64,000 nt of DNA from Siphonodentalium dalli (GCA_032622095.1 CP136064.1:192853948-192917947); one strand, 5' to 3'; shown: positions 33,201 through 45,640, numbered from the stretch's first letter. Made by a program: numbers and translations. Notes: generated from the sequence alone by a model not told the origin.

Positions 33201-34854
33201 CAGACTATACAGTTCACCACAATGTGCAGGAGATTGTGTCTTGGTAGCATATCTGTAGTCTGTTGATAAACTCGATCTGCATAACACCGAGTGTGAATTG
33301 TTACCCACGATTAGATGCCTCATTTAATACTGACTAAGAGTATAGCACACATTTTTTAACTCATTGACAACTAACTAGACCGCAGCTGAGGAACGTTGTG
33401 TGGACTTTTTGTGTGGAAATATAGCATATAATAGCTGTCTGACTACTAATTAATATTTTCCCTACCCAGACACAGAGAACTATAATATGTTATGCTTGAC
33501 AGGAGTGGTTAGAAGTGCTACAATCTATCCTGTCCATAATTTGAAAAAAAAAATAGGGCATTTTATATACAAATTATGTACAGGGTCTTGTTCATCGTGT
33601 AAGACAGTTAATGTATTTTGTACAATGTATCGTCTTGGTCGTGGTATATACCCTGTAAAGCCCAAACAAATAGTGATGTTTCCGGTAAATCGCCCACTCC
33701 TAATTTAGACCCCCCCACCCACAAACTAATTACCAAGCTCTATTAAATTTCTCATCACATTAATTTACTCTGTTATCCTCCCTGATATACATAATAGAAC
33801 ACATATTTCCATTGTTCAGCTTGGAATAGCTTGGTATTTTTTATTTAGGAACACTTTTATTTTTGGTTTAAACCTGGTTAATTTTTTATGTGTAAATTGA
33901 TACTCAGAAAAGCACCTAGGCTAAAGGGTAACTTCTGACGGATAATCAAGAAATATATATACATACAATCCCAATCACACCTTTAACCTAATTGTTAAAA
34001 AAAATGCTTATCCCAGTAGTGTGCCATATGGAAAGAAATAAATGAATTACAAAATAAATAGTCTTTATTAATCATTATCCTTTCCATTATGTGTAATAAT
34101 GTGCCATTTGTGTTTTGTTTAATGTTAAAGGTATCTATTCAGAATGATTATATCTATGTTTCAAAATAAAAATTATAAAAAAAGGGAATTTCTTTCCACC
34201 CACCCCAAATCTTTCTACCTTCGTTACCGGAAACAAACATATTTGTTTAGGCATAAGGTATATACCAGTTCTAGCTTGAATGAGTAAGCGTATTGTGATA
34301 TTGTGTTTAATTGAGCATGGAACACTGCTGCTTTTTTATCTTTAATATTTCCTGTTTCAGCAATGTATACAAAAAATAAAATCTTTCCCAGGACTATCAC
34401 AATCCTGTAATAGTTGCTTAAGTTTCTACTTGAAATTTCTTACTCCCATGTATTTGTGTCAACTAATAACACTGGTCAGGGTTCATAACAGTGCTTGAAA
34501 GTGCTTGAATTTCTATATTATTCTTTTTTTACAAAGGCTTGAAACCATTCAAATGCAGCGAATTTCAGGCAAGGTCCTTGAAAATTGCTGAATATTACCT
34601 GTGGTAAGTTTTAGCTTGCATACAGCACCTGTTTATTTACTCAGACCAACATGTTGTATTAAAATATTTCTTTTACTGTTGATTCATGGTTTGTTCGAAC
34701 CTCAAAATTTTATATACATAAATTGATAAGAGGGATATCAAAACATGTTTTTTTTCTATATTTTTCGGTAAATTTGAGATTGTTTCGTTGGTGCCAGTTA
34801 AATTTTTATATCAGTTGTCGCATAAAAATTGCACATGTAAACCATGGGAGAAAA
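33201..34854. other. Possible 3' UTR or intergenic DNA
   Basis: No gene recognised. AATAAA hexamers occur at 34037, 34053 and 34375 and could serve as polyadenylation signals, but such hexamers are frequent by chance in AT-rich DNA. Confidence 0.4.
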
Positions 34855-34962
34855 ACCTGAGAGCATTCCAATGAATGGCAACAAGCTATATTTCCGACTA
34901 ATCCTGAAAAATTACCCATAATTATTCTGTGGTTAAGGAGTCAATTTTTTAGGGCATTACTG
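34855..34962. mobile_element. Palindromic MITE, family A, right half
   Basis: AATGAATGGCAACAAGC to AGGGCATTACTG. The left arm is absent. Confidence 0.7.
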
Positions 34963-36096
34963 TGCACGTGTATGTTATAAAAGTGTTTTCATGTGGCATC
35001 CTTGAAAATGCTTGTGGAATCGTGGAAAATACCTTGAATTTCATCATGATCAAAGTGTAGAACCCTGACTGGTGGTTGCCACAAAACCTAAGCCTGCCAC
35101 ATCATATGACTATTTCTTCTGATCTCACACGAGGCTTATGATTGAAGAATTTTAGTCGTCTTTCTCCAACACTATACCTCTAATGTTTTGATTTGGTTCA
35201 TAATTATAACATGTTAGTATTTCATATCTACCACGTTATAATTGTTGGGTCTACATGATTCTGTGAATAATTAGATAGTTGGGTGTGTTTGACGTTTTTG
35301 TTCGGTTTGATTGACATGCATAAATTTGACGTTGATATGAAGTTTATCTCTATCCATATACCCATTCATTCCTCTACACACCTCAGTTATATTATTTTAT
35401 GCAGCATATATCATTCACTAGATGCTAGTTCTATCACACTCTTGATTTTTATACCACATCTGCATGTATTCAATAGGATTAGAGTAATTTAATAACGAAA
35501 AGAAAAGAAAAGCGGTGTCTTTTGCGTCGACTTCCATTTGAAATTATACCCTGTTAGGGATAGTGGATGGACAACTCAAAACAGGAACGTTTTTGGTTCC
35601 ATCGAAGAACGTTCCTGTTTTGTGTTGCCACTGTCAAGAATTAAACTGTCGCAATTCTTTTCTTTTTTTAAAGGGAAATTTCCCATATTTTGATAGAAAT
35701 GGGAATGTTAGTCTATATATATGAACCAATTTTGACAAGAATTTCATAACAAAAACTGACATCCTTAGTATGTGTTTTAGCTGCCAGTCATTGATTATGC
35801 TAGCGTATATGGTCATAGTATTATAAAAAGATTATAAGTATTTATCAGCTGACTATGATAAGAATTTGTAACTATTACTATCCATATGCAGATATTTTAC
35901 CTGTGGTCTTTAATTTCGCGTATGGCCATAGTACAAATTACCGTCTCCCACTCATTAAATATAAGACTGAACTCATTAATTCTGATGTTGATGCTTAATG
36001 CTTTGTGTTTAAAATACAAATTATATTTATGATCCTACTATTCATTTGATTCCAGTTGCTTCCCTTCATGTTCTTCCTTGTATCAGACTGTTAGAT
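34963..36096. other. Intergenic, one small hairpin
   Basis: AAAACAGGAACGTT and AACGTTCCTGTTTT (35578-35622) form a 14-bp-arm hairpin. Otherwise nothing. Confidence 0.5.
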
Positions 36097-36100
36097 TTAA

Positions 36101-36709
36101 CCCTTTCATGACTGGAGCTTCCTGAAATTTTGCGTTAACCTTGTGTCAATGCATTCTCTTATATATGCCAGTCTCCCATATCCCATAGGGAGCTTAGCAT
36201 ATATAAGAGAATGCATTGGCCTAACAATATTTACCTTGACCTTGTAAGCCAGTGCATTCTGTTATATATGTGAGGCTCCCTATGGGAGACTCGCATATAT
36301 AAGAGAATGCACTTGCACAAGATCTTTAACCCTTTACCCAACAAAACGACCAAAACCGGCCAAATAAAACTTCAACAGCCTAAAATATCTTCGGTCTGTC
36401 TCAATAGAACCATACAAATATGGATATCATTGGAACCGGCTCCTTGACCACATTGTGATAGTTACAGTTATGCCCTGTGCCAATGCATTCTCTTATATAT
36501 GCGAGTCGACCATAGGTCGCCTCGCATATATAAGAGAATGCATTGGCCTAAAAAAAAATCTATAATTTTATAATTTTTAATGTGTTAAGCCAATGCATTC
36601 TCTTATATATGCGAGGCGACCTATGGTCGACTCGCATATATAAGAGAATGCATTGGCACAGGGTCGTTCTGTTGGGTAAAGGGTTAATGCTGCACCAGCC
36701 ATGAAAGCG
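36101..36709. mobile_element. MITE family B carrying a nested B2 MITE
   Basis: TTAA at 36097-36100 and 36710-36713. Left end CCCTTTCATGACTGGAGCTT, right end GCCATGAAAGCG. It is interrupted at its internal GATCTTTAATGC site. Confidence 0.85.
36330..36683. mobile_element. MITE family B2, nested
   Basis: 354 bp, CCCTTTACCCAACAAAACG to TTGGGTAAAGGG, with TTAA at 36326-36329 and 36684-36687. Uninterrupted family B copies have a single TTAA here, so the site was duplicated on insertion. Nearly identical to 23277-23667 apart from a deletion in the centre. Confidence 0.9.
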
Positions 36710-36713
36710 TTAA

Positions 36714-37713
36714 AGGGTAAAACATCCTGTTCCTGTTCACTAAATAATATATTAAAGGTGGACTGTGCCTAAATTCAACCAATGTAGCTATCTACACATA
36801 TTCACTAGTGGGAGGAGCTTACGGTTGCTAGGAGACAAGGCGTCTGCAGAATTAGTTTAATTAGTTTAATGGCGCTTGTCCTTATGCTATAACACACCGG
36901 AGAACATACAGTCTATTGTACTTTAATTGTGAGAATTATGACCTGATGTCACGCTAAACGAAACTCTGTTTATAATCATGGATGAATTTCCAACATCATG
37001 CCACAAATAGAACTTTCAGTAAATTTTGGTTTGAGCAAAAAATAAATGTCTGAAAGTATGCGCGGATTATCAAAATTAGGGTGAACAATAATTACCAAGC
37101 TACCAGCTGAGCCACTGATTGGTAAAAAATATTACTAATAATTGTATGATTGACATCTGTGGAAAGTTCCATTAAAGGCCACCTTATAACATAGCTTCTA
37201 CTATAATGTAATAATATATTGACAGTTTTATATAGTGATTAACCAATTACTTGCTGAAATATGGTTTTAAACATCATACTATTGTCCCAGTCATTTGTAT
37301 AAGCTCACCAATGCACTGGCTGCAGCCATTTGTACAGGTGCTGCTCTAGTTTAATCAGAATATGCTCTAATAAATAAGTCATCAAATGCAAATAAATTCT
37401 TCAAACGCAAATGTATGCACAGTCCCCTTTAATGGGTAAACCATCCCAGACATAATATTCATTTTGTTCAGTCCTAACCTACACATTCCCATGTCTTCAT
37501 CAAATTGCCAAAGTTCACCTAATTTCTCAACTGATTCCAATATGTATAATATTATGTACAACAACCAGTCCCCGATTTTGAATTGTGTATACCTAATTTT
37601 GTTATTATGGATGATTTTTATAATGGTATATGTATGCTGGATGTTTCATGGACAATTGCCCATTATATCAACTTGATTTACGTCAAGATGTTATTTTAGG
37701 CATTATTCTGATA
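36714..37713. other. Intergenic, nothing recognised
   Basis: AT-rich; the short frames on both strands have no family resemblance. Confidence 0.5.
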
Positions 37714-37926
37714 CAGTAATGCCCTAAATAATCGACTCCTTAACCACAGCAGAATTATGGGTAACTTTTCAGAATTTAGTCGGAAATATGGCTTGTTGCC
37801 ATTCATCGGAAAGCTCTCACTGAGAGCTTTCCGATGAATGGCAACAAGCCATATTTCCGACTAAATCCTGAAAAGTTACCCATCATTCTGCTTTGGTTAA
37901 GGAGTCGATTATTTAGGGCATCACTG
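37714..37926. mobile_element. Palindromic MITE, family A
   Basis: Full-length, near consensus, CAGTAATGCCC to GGGCATCACTG, TA flanks, central GCTCTCACTGAGAGC. Confidence 0.9.
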
Positions 37927-38303
37927 TATTTATCTCTGCAAAACAAGAAAGCAATAAAGAAATTGTCTAGTCTAAAATGGACTCAAGTGAATTTACTTGG
38001 ATTGATGCTGTATTTGCTAAATTGGATCAACATTTGAACCAAATTTGAGTACAGTATGGTCATTTAGACATGTTGAGCAGTGATTTCCAATGGCAATGTC
38101 ATCACATTATGGTTTTGCAATACCACATACTCGCTTTCTCAAAATGAAATAAGAAACATATTTGAGTTAACATGTTATGTAACATGAAGACTTGTTGGCA
38201 AGAGTTCTGGTCTGTCATGAAAATAGAGAGCTTTTCAGTGTTCAGTTATTTTGTATTCTGATTAGTTAATGTTAATGGCCTTTCAAAATAACCATATATT
38301 TAA

Positions 38304-38546
38304 CCCTTTCTATGCTAAATACTCATTGACTAGTAGTATCCCTTAGGAAATGTTCAGATAATAAGTTCAACAAATGACCATAGGTCGTTTGTTGAACTTA
38401 TTATCTGAACATTACCCTCCAATAACTATGACTCCTTCTTTACTTGGTTTATCTGTCGTCTGCTTATTTTGCATGAAAACCCCTCCAGATTACTCCAGAT
38501 TGAACTTTTATAAATGATTGGTAAAATCCATTTAGTATGCAAAGGG
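38304..38546. mobile_element. MITE family C, full length
   Basis: TTAA at 38300-38303 and 38547-38550. CCCTTTCTATGCTAAATACT to TAGTATGCAAAGGG. An internal hairpin is made by TTCAGATAATAAGTTCAACA and its complement. A good reference copy. Confidence 0.85.
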
Positions 38547-38670
38547 TTAATAAAAAAAACCCAAGATCCCAGCTGTTGCTTTTGTATATCACTGATGTAA
38601 ACTGCTCATGAACTAAGGCTTAAGTAAGCAGTCTCCCTTATTTTGCCATTATATATTTTTTTCATTTTAA

Positions 38671-38863
38671 CCCTTTCATGATGGGAGCTGCATTGGTGTA
38701 GCATTAAAGATCCTGTGTCAGTGCATTCTATTATATATGCGAGTCTCCCACAGGGGGTCAGGGTAAATAATAAAATAATAATATAAAGGCCAATACATTC
38801 TCTTATATATGCGAGGCTCCCTAGTATTAAAAAAAAATTCAGGAAGCTCCAGTCATGGAAGGG
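38671..38863. mobile_element. MITE family B (deleted)
   Basis: TTAA (38667-38670), CCCTTTCATGATGGGAGCTG to CTCCAGTCATGGAAGGG. Both hairpins are partly lost. Confidence 0.75.
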
Positions 38864-38991
38864 TTACCTGTTATAGTATAACTTGATATAACAATTTTGA
38901 TCAGGTTAATTATAAATATACACTTTAAGGGACAAACTCAGTTCAGTGTGAGGAAGTTATATTTCACACTTGTTATAGTGAAGCACATGTA

Positions 38992-39178
38992 CAGTAATGT
39001 CCTAAATAATCGACTCCTTAACCACAGCAGAATTATTGGGTAACTTTTCAGGATTTAGTCGGAAATATGGCTTGAGAGCTTTCCGATGAATGGCAACAAG
39101 CCATATTTTCGACTAAATCCTGACAAGTTACCCATAATTCTGCTATGGTTAAGGAGTCGATTATTTAGGGCATCACTG
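38992..39178. mobile_element. Palindromic MITE, family A
   Basis: CAGTAATGTCC to GGGCATCACTG with TA flanks; the centre is shortened. Confidence 0.85.
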
Positions 39179-39218
39179 TATTCCAATGGAATCACAGTCA
39201 ATGATCACATATTATTGT

Positions 39219-39630
39219 CAAGTGTGGATTTAGCGTGTCTGACATTTGCATAATGAGGTCCCCAGACAGTGCATGGTGGGCTAGCATCACCAAATTAACC
39301 CTCTGGGAACCCAATACTGCTTATGCCTCAACTGCTATGGGAGACCTATGATCAGATTAAAGTTCTCCAGTTGAAGTTGGTGATGTTCACCCATCAGTCA
39401 CCTCGATTTTGCATTTTATATTATGCAAATTAGGGGATATAGGAACTGAACAGAAGGGAAACTAAAGTAATTAAACACAATGTTAATTTGAGACTATAGA
39501 TACTTGCCAGAAGATGAGGCCTATAATGAGGTCCCCAAAGGGTGAATTTGGTGATGCTAGCCTGATATGTGCGATAGCATCACTAAATTCACCCTCTGGG
39601 GACCTCATTCTGCAAATAAATCCAGACTTG
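39219..39630. mobile_element. hAT-like MITE, family D, full length
   Basis: 412 bp, CAAGTGTGGATTTAGCGTGT to AAATCCAGACTTG, with an exact 8-bp duplication ATTATTGT at 39211-39218 and 39631-39638. An 8-bp duplication fits hAT. Confidence 0.88.
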
Positions 39631-39668
39631 ATTATTGTATACCACAAGTGGAATACAAGCTGCAACTG

Positions 39669-39791
39669 CAGTAAAGTCCGAAGTTTATGACCCTTTAACC
39701 ACAGCAGAATTATGGGAAATTTTTCAGGATTTAGTAAGATTTAGTTGGAAATATGACTTGTTGCCATTCATCGGAAAGCTCTCGGTGAGTA
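39669..39791. mobile_element. Palindromic MITE, family A, left half
   Basis: CAGTAAAGTCCGAAGTTTAT through GGAAAGCTCTCGGTGAG. It stops where the next foldback begins. Confidence 0.65.
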
Positions 39792-39976
39792 CTGTACACT
39801 AAATCCGGCCATTTATCGAATCATCCCCTTTTATATTCAGCAGAATACATGCAACAAATGAATTAATTTGAGCCATGGATAAGGGCAAAATACTCTTCAA
39901 TTTCATTCATTTGTTGCATATATTCTGTTGAGTATAAAAGGAGATGGTCCCATAAATGGCTGGATTTAGTGTACAG
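39792..39976. mobile_element. Foldback with CTGTACACTAAATCC ends
   Basis: 185 bp, CTGTACACTAAATCCGGCC against GGCTGGATTTAGTGTACAG, TA on both sides (39790-39791, 39977-39978). A different Tc1/mariner-like MITE inserted into, or beside, the family A half copy. Confidence 0.75.
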
Positions 39977-39978
39977 TA

Positions 39979-41359
39979 CGCCTTGAAATATTTCTAATAC
40001 ATTTTAGGTTTTCTTTACAATTCTCTTAGAAGTGCTATCATCACTCACTAGTTGAATTATGAAAAAAATTACTTGATCGATTACACACTTTAGAATTCTG
40101 TAATTATGTGAATATGTAATCTATATTGAATGAGCTTTTAAAATTTCAATTATATTTAAGATTAAATTAAAGATAGAAACAAGCCTTATTTAATGCTATT
40201 GTCGATGGTTGATATTGGCAAATTTCTTTAAGCTGAGCATAAGCTATTGTGTTCTTATTTCAAACTTTTATAATGTTAAAGGAATAACTGCTTTTCTTGA
40301 TTTCATTGAAAAAATAACAAAATGTTTTAGTGCATGCCTCATAACTGGGCAATGTCAGTTATATAAAGTGTTTTGCCAAAATTTGCAGTTATTTCTCGTT
40401 GAATTTAAAAACAAAAACAGTTATTCCTCATAATTCCATCTCTGTCATGCTCTTTAGCTTTTGCCCATAATTACACAAGCAATTTTGGAAGGCCAACATG
40501 AACAAAGCTGAAACAAAATATTTGTGCTTCAAGCTATTATAATAAATATTTGTGTTCTCAGGCAATTAGATCTTAATTTTGAGATGATGGATAGAGGCAA
40601 TTTATCTTAATTATTTTCTCAAAATCTGGAAAACATACTCCATTAACAAAACAAAATTCATTTTCATTGTTCAAATCCAATATTTCTAACAGAAAATATT
40701 GAGAAAACAAATTGACAAGGCTTTTTAAAGGAAAATTTCAAATGACGAGGGATGTGCCTGAGAATACAGATTTAAAAAAAATATTTGGTCTTATATAAAG
40801 AGCAGTAAGGAAAAGTGACATCTGTCAAATTTTTGGAGTATCAAATTAGCTGAAGTCAGTTTTTTTGTATAAATAGCCTTCAAACAATCAAGTTATATCT
40901 TTGAGTAAATTGATCATCATGCATTAGTTGCGACAGCAAAAATAATTTTTAAGCTCGATACCCCTGCTTAACTTGTTGAACTTAAATCAAGAATGATCTT
41001 AAATGTTTGAAATTGCATCAATGCTAAGGTAATCGAAGATGGAATTATACCAACATTAATGTCTTTTTCTTATTACAAATAACTATATTCTTGATATTCT
41101 GGTGAGCTATATATACAAGATTTCTGGTCATAATGGTGTAAATTTGGATGTTTTTATGGCATCAGTGTTTTTGTTATTGAGAGTTTATTTTTCATACATT
41201 ATCAAATTTTACTCTCCCGTTGTTGATGTCTATTATTGTTAGTTGTTTTGATTGTCTAACTTGTTGATTTTAATGCTGAGAGTTGAATTCGCAAATATTG
41301 ACAACTCATATATCTTACATCGATCACTCTTTTAATTCATATCCATAAAGTTCTGTCTC
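39979..41359. other. Intergenic, nothing recognised
   Basis: Very AT-rich; no gene or repeat placed. Confidence 0.5.
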
Positions 41360-41556
41360 CTTGCGAAGGTAATACACAATACACAGAACGACACGATGTG
41401 TAAATGGGTTTGTCGATACGGCACGAGTGCTGTCGCGGAAGGATAGAACGAGAGGCGCTTGTGCCTCGAGTCCTATCCTTCCGCGACAGCGCGAGTGCAG
41501 TATCGACAAACCCATTTACACATCGTGTCGTTCTGTGTTTATTACACGCTTCGCGT
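41360..41556. repeat. Long foldback, GC-richer than flanks
   Basis: ACACAGAACGACACGATGTG (41381) pairs with the complement ending near 41540, through GTTTGTCGATAC and the GCTGTCGCGGAAGGATAG core. The arms are about 70 bp with few mismatches, extended by GCGAAG...CTTCGCG at the edges. Frames on both strands are a by-product of the symmetry. Confidence 0.8.
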
Positions 41557-42045
41557 CCTAGAATCCGTGCATTAACAATACAGGATTAGAAGGTTTATTT
41601 AGGGCGTGTTTGTCATCTGTTATGATTCTTTTATTTAAATAGTTCCAGTTTCATGGTTGAGGCAAACATCATTTTACGTCAACAAGATGCGTATGGAACG
41701 TACGTTCCATACTTTGGATTTGTAAATATGGAACAGCAATAACACTGTACTTCTAGGAACAATCGTGTAATAAACGCTAATTCCTTCAGATTAATGTCTC
41801 TAGACCTTTCTTACCTTATGTAACCTTATGTTGTTAGTGGACGCTGGCTTCTAAAGATGTCACTATATCCACCTCTGATTCTTCTTCTTCTATTTCTCAG
41901 AACTCTCCTGAATTTTTATTTTTGGTTTGACTGATAGTATCAGTCTGTCAGACTCAACTAAGCCTTGAAATTTAATTTAATCCCTTGGTCCTCCCAATGG
42001 TAATCCAGTTTATTTCTGAATGTGTTCATGTCTTCTGCATAGACC
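41557..42045. other. Intergenic, nothing recognised
   Basis: ATGGAACGTACGTTCCAT at about 41693 is a short perfect palindrome; nothing else. Confidence 0.45.
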
Positions 42046-42620
42046 ACTTTTTAGCTCACCTGAGACGAAGTCTCTGGTGGAGCTATAGTCATCACTCCTC
42101 GTCCGTCGTCCGTCTGTCGTTCCGTCCGTCCGTCCGTCCGTCCGTCAACAATCATCTTCTCGTCCCGAACTGTAAGACTTAACGTGTTCATATTTGGTGT
42201 GGATGTTCCCTAAGTGAATCACATTCAGATTTGTTCAAATGAGGTCACTGGGTGGAATAGTTGTGAAAGCAGGGCCATAACTCTATTCCTCCATAGTAAT
42301 TCTTAGAACGACTTCTTTTACTGAACTATAAGGCCGTATGGATTCATATTTGGTGTGGATGTTCCCTAGTTGACTCACATTCAGATTTGTTAAAATGAGG
42401 TCACCAGGTTGATTAGTTGAGAAACCAGGGCCATAACTCTATTCCTCCATAGTAATTCTTAGAATGACTTCTTCTTTTGAACCATTTGCCTGATTTAGCT
42501 TACATTTGGTATGGAGAGTCCTTGTGTGACTGGGGTTCAGATTTGTTCAAATGGGGTCACTGGGTCAAATAGGGGCAGAGCCAGGGCCCAGGGACATAAC
42601 TCTTAAAAAAAAGTTAATTC
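42046..42620 (+). mobile_element. AGCTCACCTGAG tandem-core element
   Basis: TTTTTAGCTCACCTGAGACG and GTCTCTGGTGGAGCTATAG form the terminal hairpin. A CCGT microsatellite follows (about 42100-42145), then about three monomers of roughly 145 bp carrying TTCATATTTGGTGTGGATGT and CAGATTTGTTCAAATG. The right end is uncertain. Confidence 0.7.
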
Positions 42621-42957
42621 AAATCCTTGTTTTAACCCCTTGCCTCCACCCCCACCTCCCCCACCACTGCATGTCCCTGCCACCCCACACCAGAGATCCC
42701 TGCCAGGTTCACCCCATTAAAAGCCTTACACTTTAGTTATATGACATGCCAGGAACTGACCAGCCTTAATTCTCAGTGCTCACAGCTGTGTGTCCAGTCA
42801 TTATAAAGTAATTAACTTTTATCTCAATTTCCACATTTATCAGGCTAAGAGAGAAAGATGTGTGTGAATGAAATTTAATCCTATGTGTTTATAGCAATCT
42901 CAAATACAACTCTAACTGTTTGACAGTGTACACATTTTATAATAGTATTAGTATTAA

Positions 42958-43400
42958 CCATTTCATTACAAGAGCTATGCTGGTACAGCAATAAAGACCC
43001 TGCACCAGTGTATTCTCATATATATAAGAGAATACACTGGGGTTCAAGATCAAGGAAATATTGTTAGGCCAATATAGTCAGACATCCAAATAAATCACAC
43101 ATGTCCTATTCTCGCAGGGATGTCCCCACATATGTTTGGGGAGGGGGCAAATTTCTCAGATTTGTTCATTGAGATGTAATTGTTTTTCCAAAACCAATTA
43201 CATATACTAAAATGAATATAAAATAATAGACCATTGATCAAGAGAAATGAGCTCCTAGTTTTAATATTTCTCCAATATTTATTATTTTATAACAAAGTAC
43301 TAGTATCATGCCAGTGCATTGTCTTATATATGTGAGTGTCCCATAGGTAGCCTCACCTAAGAGAATGCACTGGCTTTCAAGGTTAAGGAAATATTGTTAG
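42958..43400. mobile_element. Decayed MITE family B pieces
   Basis: TTAACCATTTCATTACAAGA and ATATATAAGAGAATACACTG at 42955-43040; GTGCATTGTCTTATATATGT and GAGAATGCACTGGC at 43312-43375. A block with CAGGGATGTCCCCA is present twice (43115 and 43448), so the region contains a diverged direct duplication of about 330 bp. Confidence 0.55.
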
Positions 43401-43839
43401 GCAAATGTAGACAAGCATCCAATAAATCACAGATGTCCTATTCTTGCAGGGATGTCCCCATGGGTTGAGGGGGTGGAATTAGCAGATTTGTTCAATGAGA
43501 TGTAATTTGTTTTCTCAAAATTAATTATATAGACTAAAATGAATATAAAATAGTAAACTACTTAATTTTTTAACCCCCAGATTACATTATATAAAATATA
43601 TGGCATATTATATACCATTTGAAAGAGCAAGCTCCAAAACATTGTGTTATCAACTTATCCAGTATAATAAACTGTGGACATGTTGTTTTTATTGAGTTGC
43701 CAAAGAGATTTGTCATCTAGATTGCAGTAAAAAGCTAAATTATTTTCAATGCAGGGGGAATAACTCTATATATTAAAGATGGAGTTCTTCCCCTTCCATT
43801 AAAAAAGTTTGAATTCTGTTGCATTTTGGGATCCAAAGT

Positions 43840-43861
43840 GGGGGGGGGGGGGGGGGGGGGG
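43840..43861 (+). repeat. 22-nt poly(G) tract
   Basis: Uninterrupted G run, just before an AGCTC element. Confidence 0.9.
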
Positions 43862-43889
43862 AGTCATTCTATAATTTCAATAGTTTTTG

Positions 43890-44600
43890 GCTCATCTGAG
43901 ACAAAGTCTCTGGTGGAGCTATAGTCATCACTCCTCGTCCGTCCGTCAACAATTCTTTAAACTTCTCCTCTGGAACCATAAGACCGAATGGGTTCATAGT
44001 TGGTGTGGATATTGCCTAGGTGACTCACATTCAGATTTGTTCAAATGAGGTCACTGGGTCAAATGTGGGCGGGGACATAACTCCACAAAATATTAAAAAT
44101 TGCAAGTGAAGTCTGACATTTTTATAAACATTTCCTGGAGATCTGCTAGAGGTCACTAATTCCCAATTACAACATCAATCTATCATATGTATTGTTCAAA
44201 TCTTTCAACAGGACATTTAACTCTCCCACACCCACCAGAACATATTTGGCAAACTTGAAAAGTGTTCTTTGAAAGAACCACCAGGTCTATTTAGTTCACA
44301 TTTAATATTGAGGCTCCTTTGGTGATGTGTGATTCAGATTTGTTTAATCAGGGTCACCAGGTCAAGTAGGTGCAAGGCCAGCTACATTACTCTTTCTCTC
44401 CATAGTAATTCATCATACGTCTTCTATGCAAGAATGAAATGGCCTATTTTGCTTATATTTAGTAGGAAATTACCTTGGGTGACAGATTTGTGAAAATGGC
44501 ATCACAAAGTCGAATAAGGGCATTGCCAGAGACATAACTATTTCACAACATAGTAATTCTTAAAATATGTATGGCAGAGCCAAGAACTAGTTGGCTTATT
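43890..44600 (+). mobile_element. AGCTCACCTGAG tandem-core element, diverged
   Basis: GGCTCATCTGAGACAAAGTC, GGTGGAGCTATAGTCATCAC, CCGTCCGTCAAC, then monomers with GGTTCATAGTTGGTGTGG and TTCAGATTTGTTCAAATGAG, increasingly decayed towards the right. Confidence 0.65.
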
Positions 44601-44794
44601 TAGCATGGAATGTTCTTGTTTGACTGCGATACAGATATTTTTAATGGGGTAACCTGGAAAAATAGGACAGTTTCCTTCTTAATATGCTTCCTTCACAAGG
44701 ACCATCAGGTCTATTTTATAAAAAGGCCCTTGTGAGATTGGAAATTTCCAACAATTGGGGAAAGTTTGAGATATCAATTGTGTAATTCCAACCT

Positions 44795-44809
44795 AAGACT
44801 TGGGAGTCT
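44795..44809 (+). repeat. 15-bp target-site duplication, left
   Basis: AAGACTTGGGAGTCT; the identical copy is at 49213-49227. Confidence 0.85.
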
Positions 44810-44911
44810 ATATACTAGGTATACTCGAGTATATATTTTTCGTCAGTTTGGTAATTCATACTAATAAACTTGGAAGTCCGCGTGTTGTGCTGTCTTATGT
44901 GTGTGATTATC

Positions 44912-45640
44912 ATGTCTAAGATCAAGATTATATCCATGAACTGCCGAGGTTTAAATCAAGTAGAAAAACGCAGAGACCTATTTCAACATATTCGCAAACT
45001 AGATGGGTCAATTTACTGCTTGCAAGATACTCATTTTACTAAAAATATGGAAAAGTGCATGGAGTCAGAATGGGGTTACAAAGTAATTATGGCGTCGTAC
45101 ACTTCTCAAGCCCGAGGTGTGGCTATCCTGTTCAAAAATGATTTCGAATTGAATATTCACAACATAATGCGAGACCCAAATGGTAACTTTATTATAGCAG
45201 ACATCACAATAGAAAAACTTAGAATAAGCCTAGTGAACTTGTATGGCCCGAATTCAGATAGTCCAGATTTTTTTACTAAATTTGATACACTTCTGAAAGA
45301 AGTAGGAAATACTCAAATAATAATGTGTGGTGACTGGAATCTTATTCAAGATCAGACACTGGGACACATACAATTATATACACCAAAATAACCCCAATGC
45401 TAAGAAAGCGGTGGCGAAAATTGTCGACAGCCTTGAATTAGTAGACGTCTGGCGCATAAATAATCCAGAAGAAAAAACGATATACATGGAGGAGAAAATC
45501 TCCAATAAAAAATGGCACGACTCGATTATTTTATGATTTCATCTGATATGCTAAGCCTAACTGGAGCAGGGCCTATAATTCTGCCGGGTTATCGATCAGA
45601 CCACTCTATTATTTCGCTGGCGGTAGACATTACCGAAATA
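44912..45640 (+). pseudogene. LINE endonuclease domain (frameshifted)
   Basis: Frames at 44912-45391, then about 45370-45490, then 45512 onward. Motifs in order: ISMNCRGLNQ, LQDTHF, LYGPN, MCGDWNLI, DVWR, RLDYFMIS and YRSDHSIISL, the endonuclease/exonuclease/phosphatase set that nicks target DNA for priming. The first break falls in ACTGGGACAC, where one G fewer restores the expected reading. The second is at an A-run near 45507. Confidence 0.85.

Noticed and set aside
34037-34380. AATAAA hexamers as the confirmed polyadenylation site
   Set aside because: Several occur by chance in AT-rich DNA and no downstream GT-rich element decides between them.
41324-41589. Similar proteins on opposite strands (MGLSI...)
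   Set aside because: A palindrome encodes the same peptide on both strands; not coding evidence.
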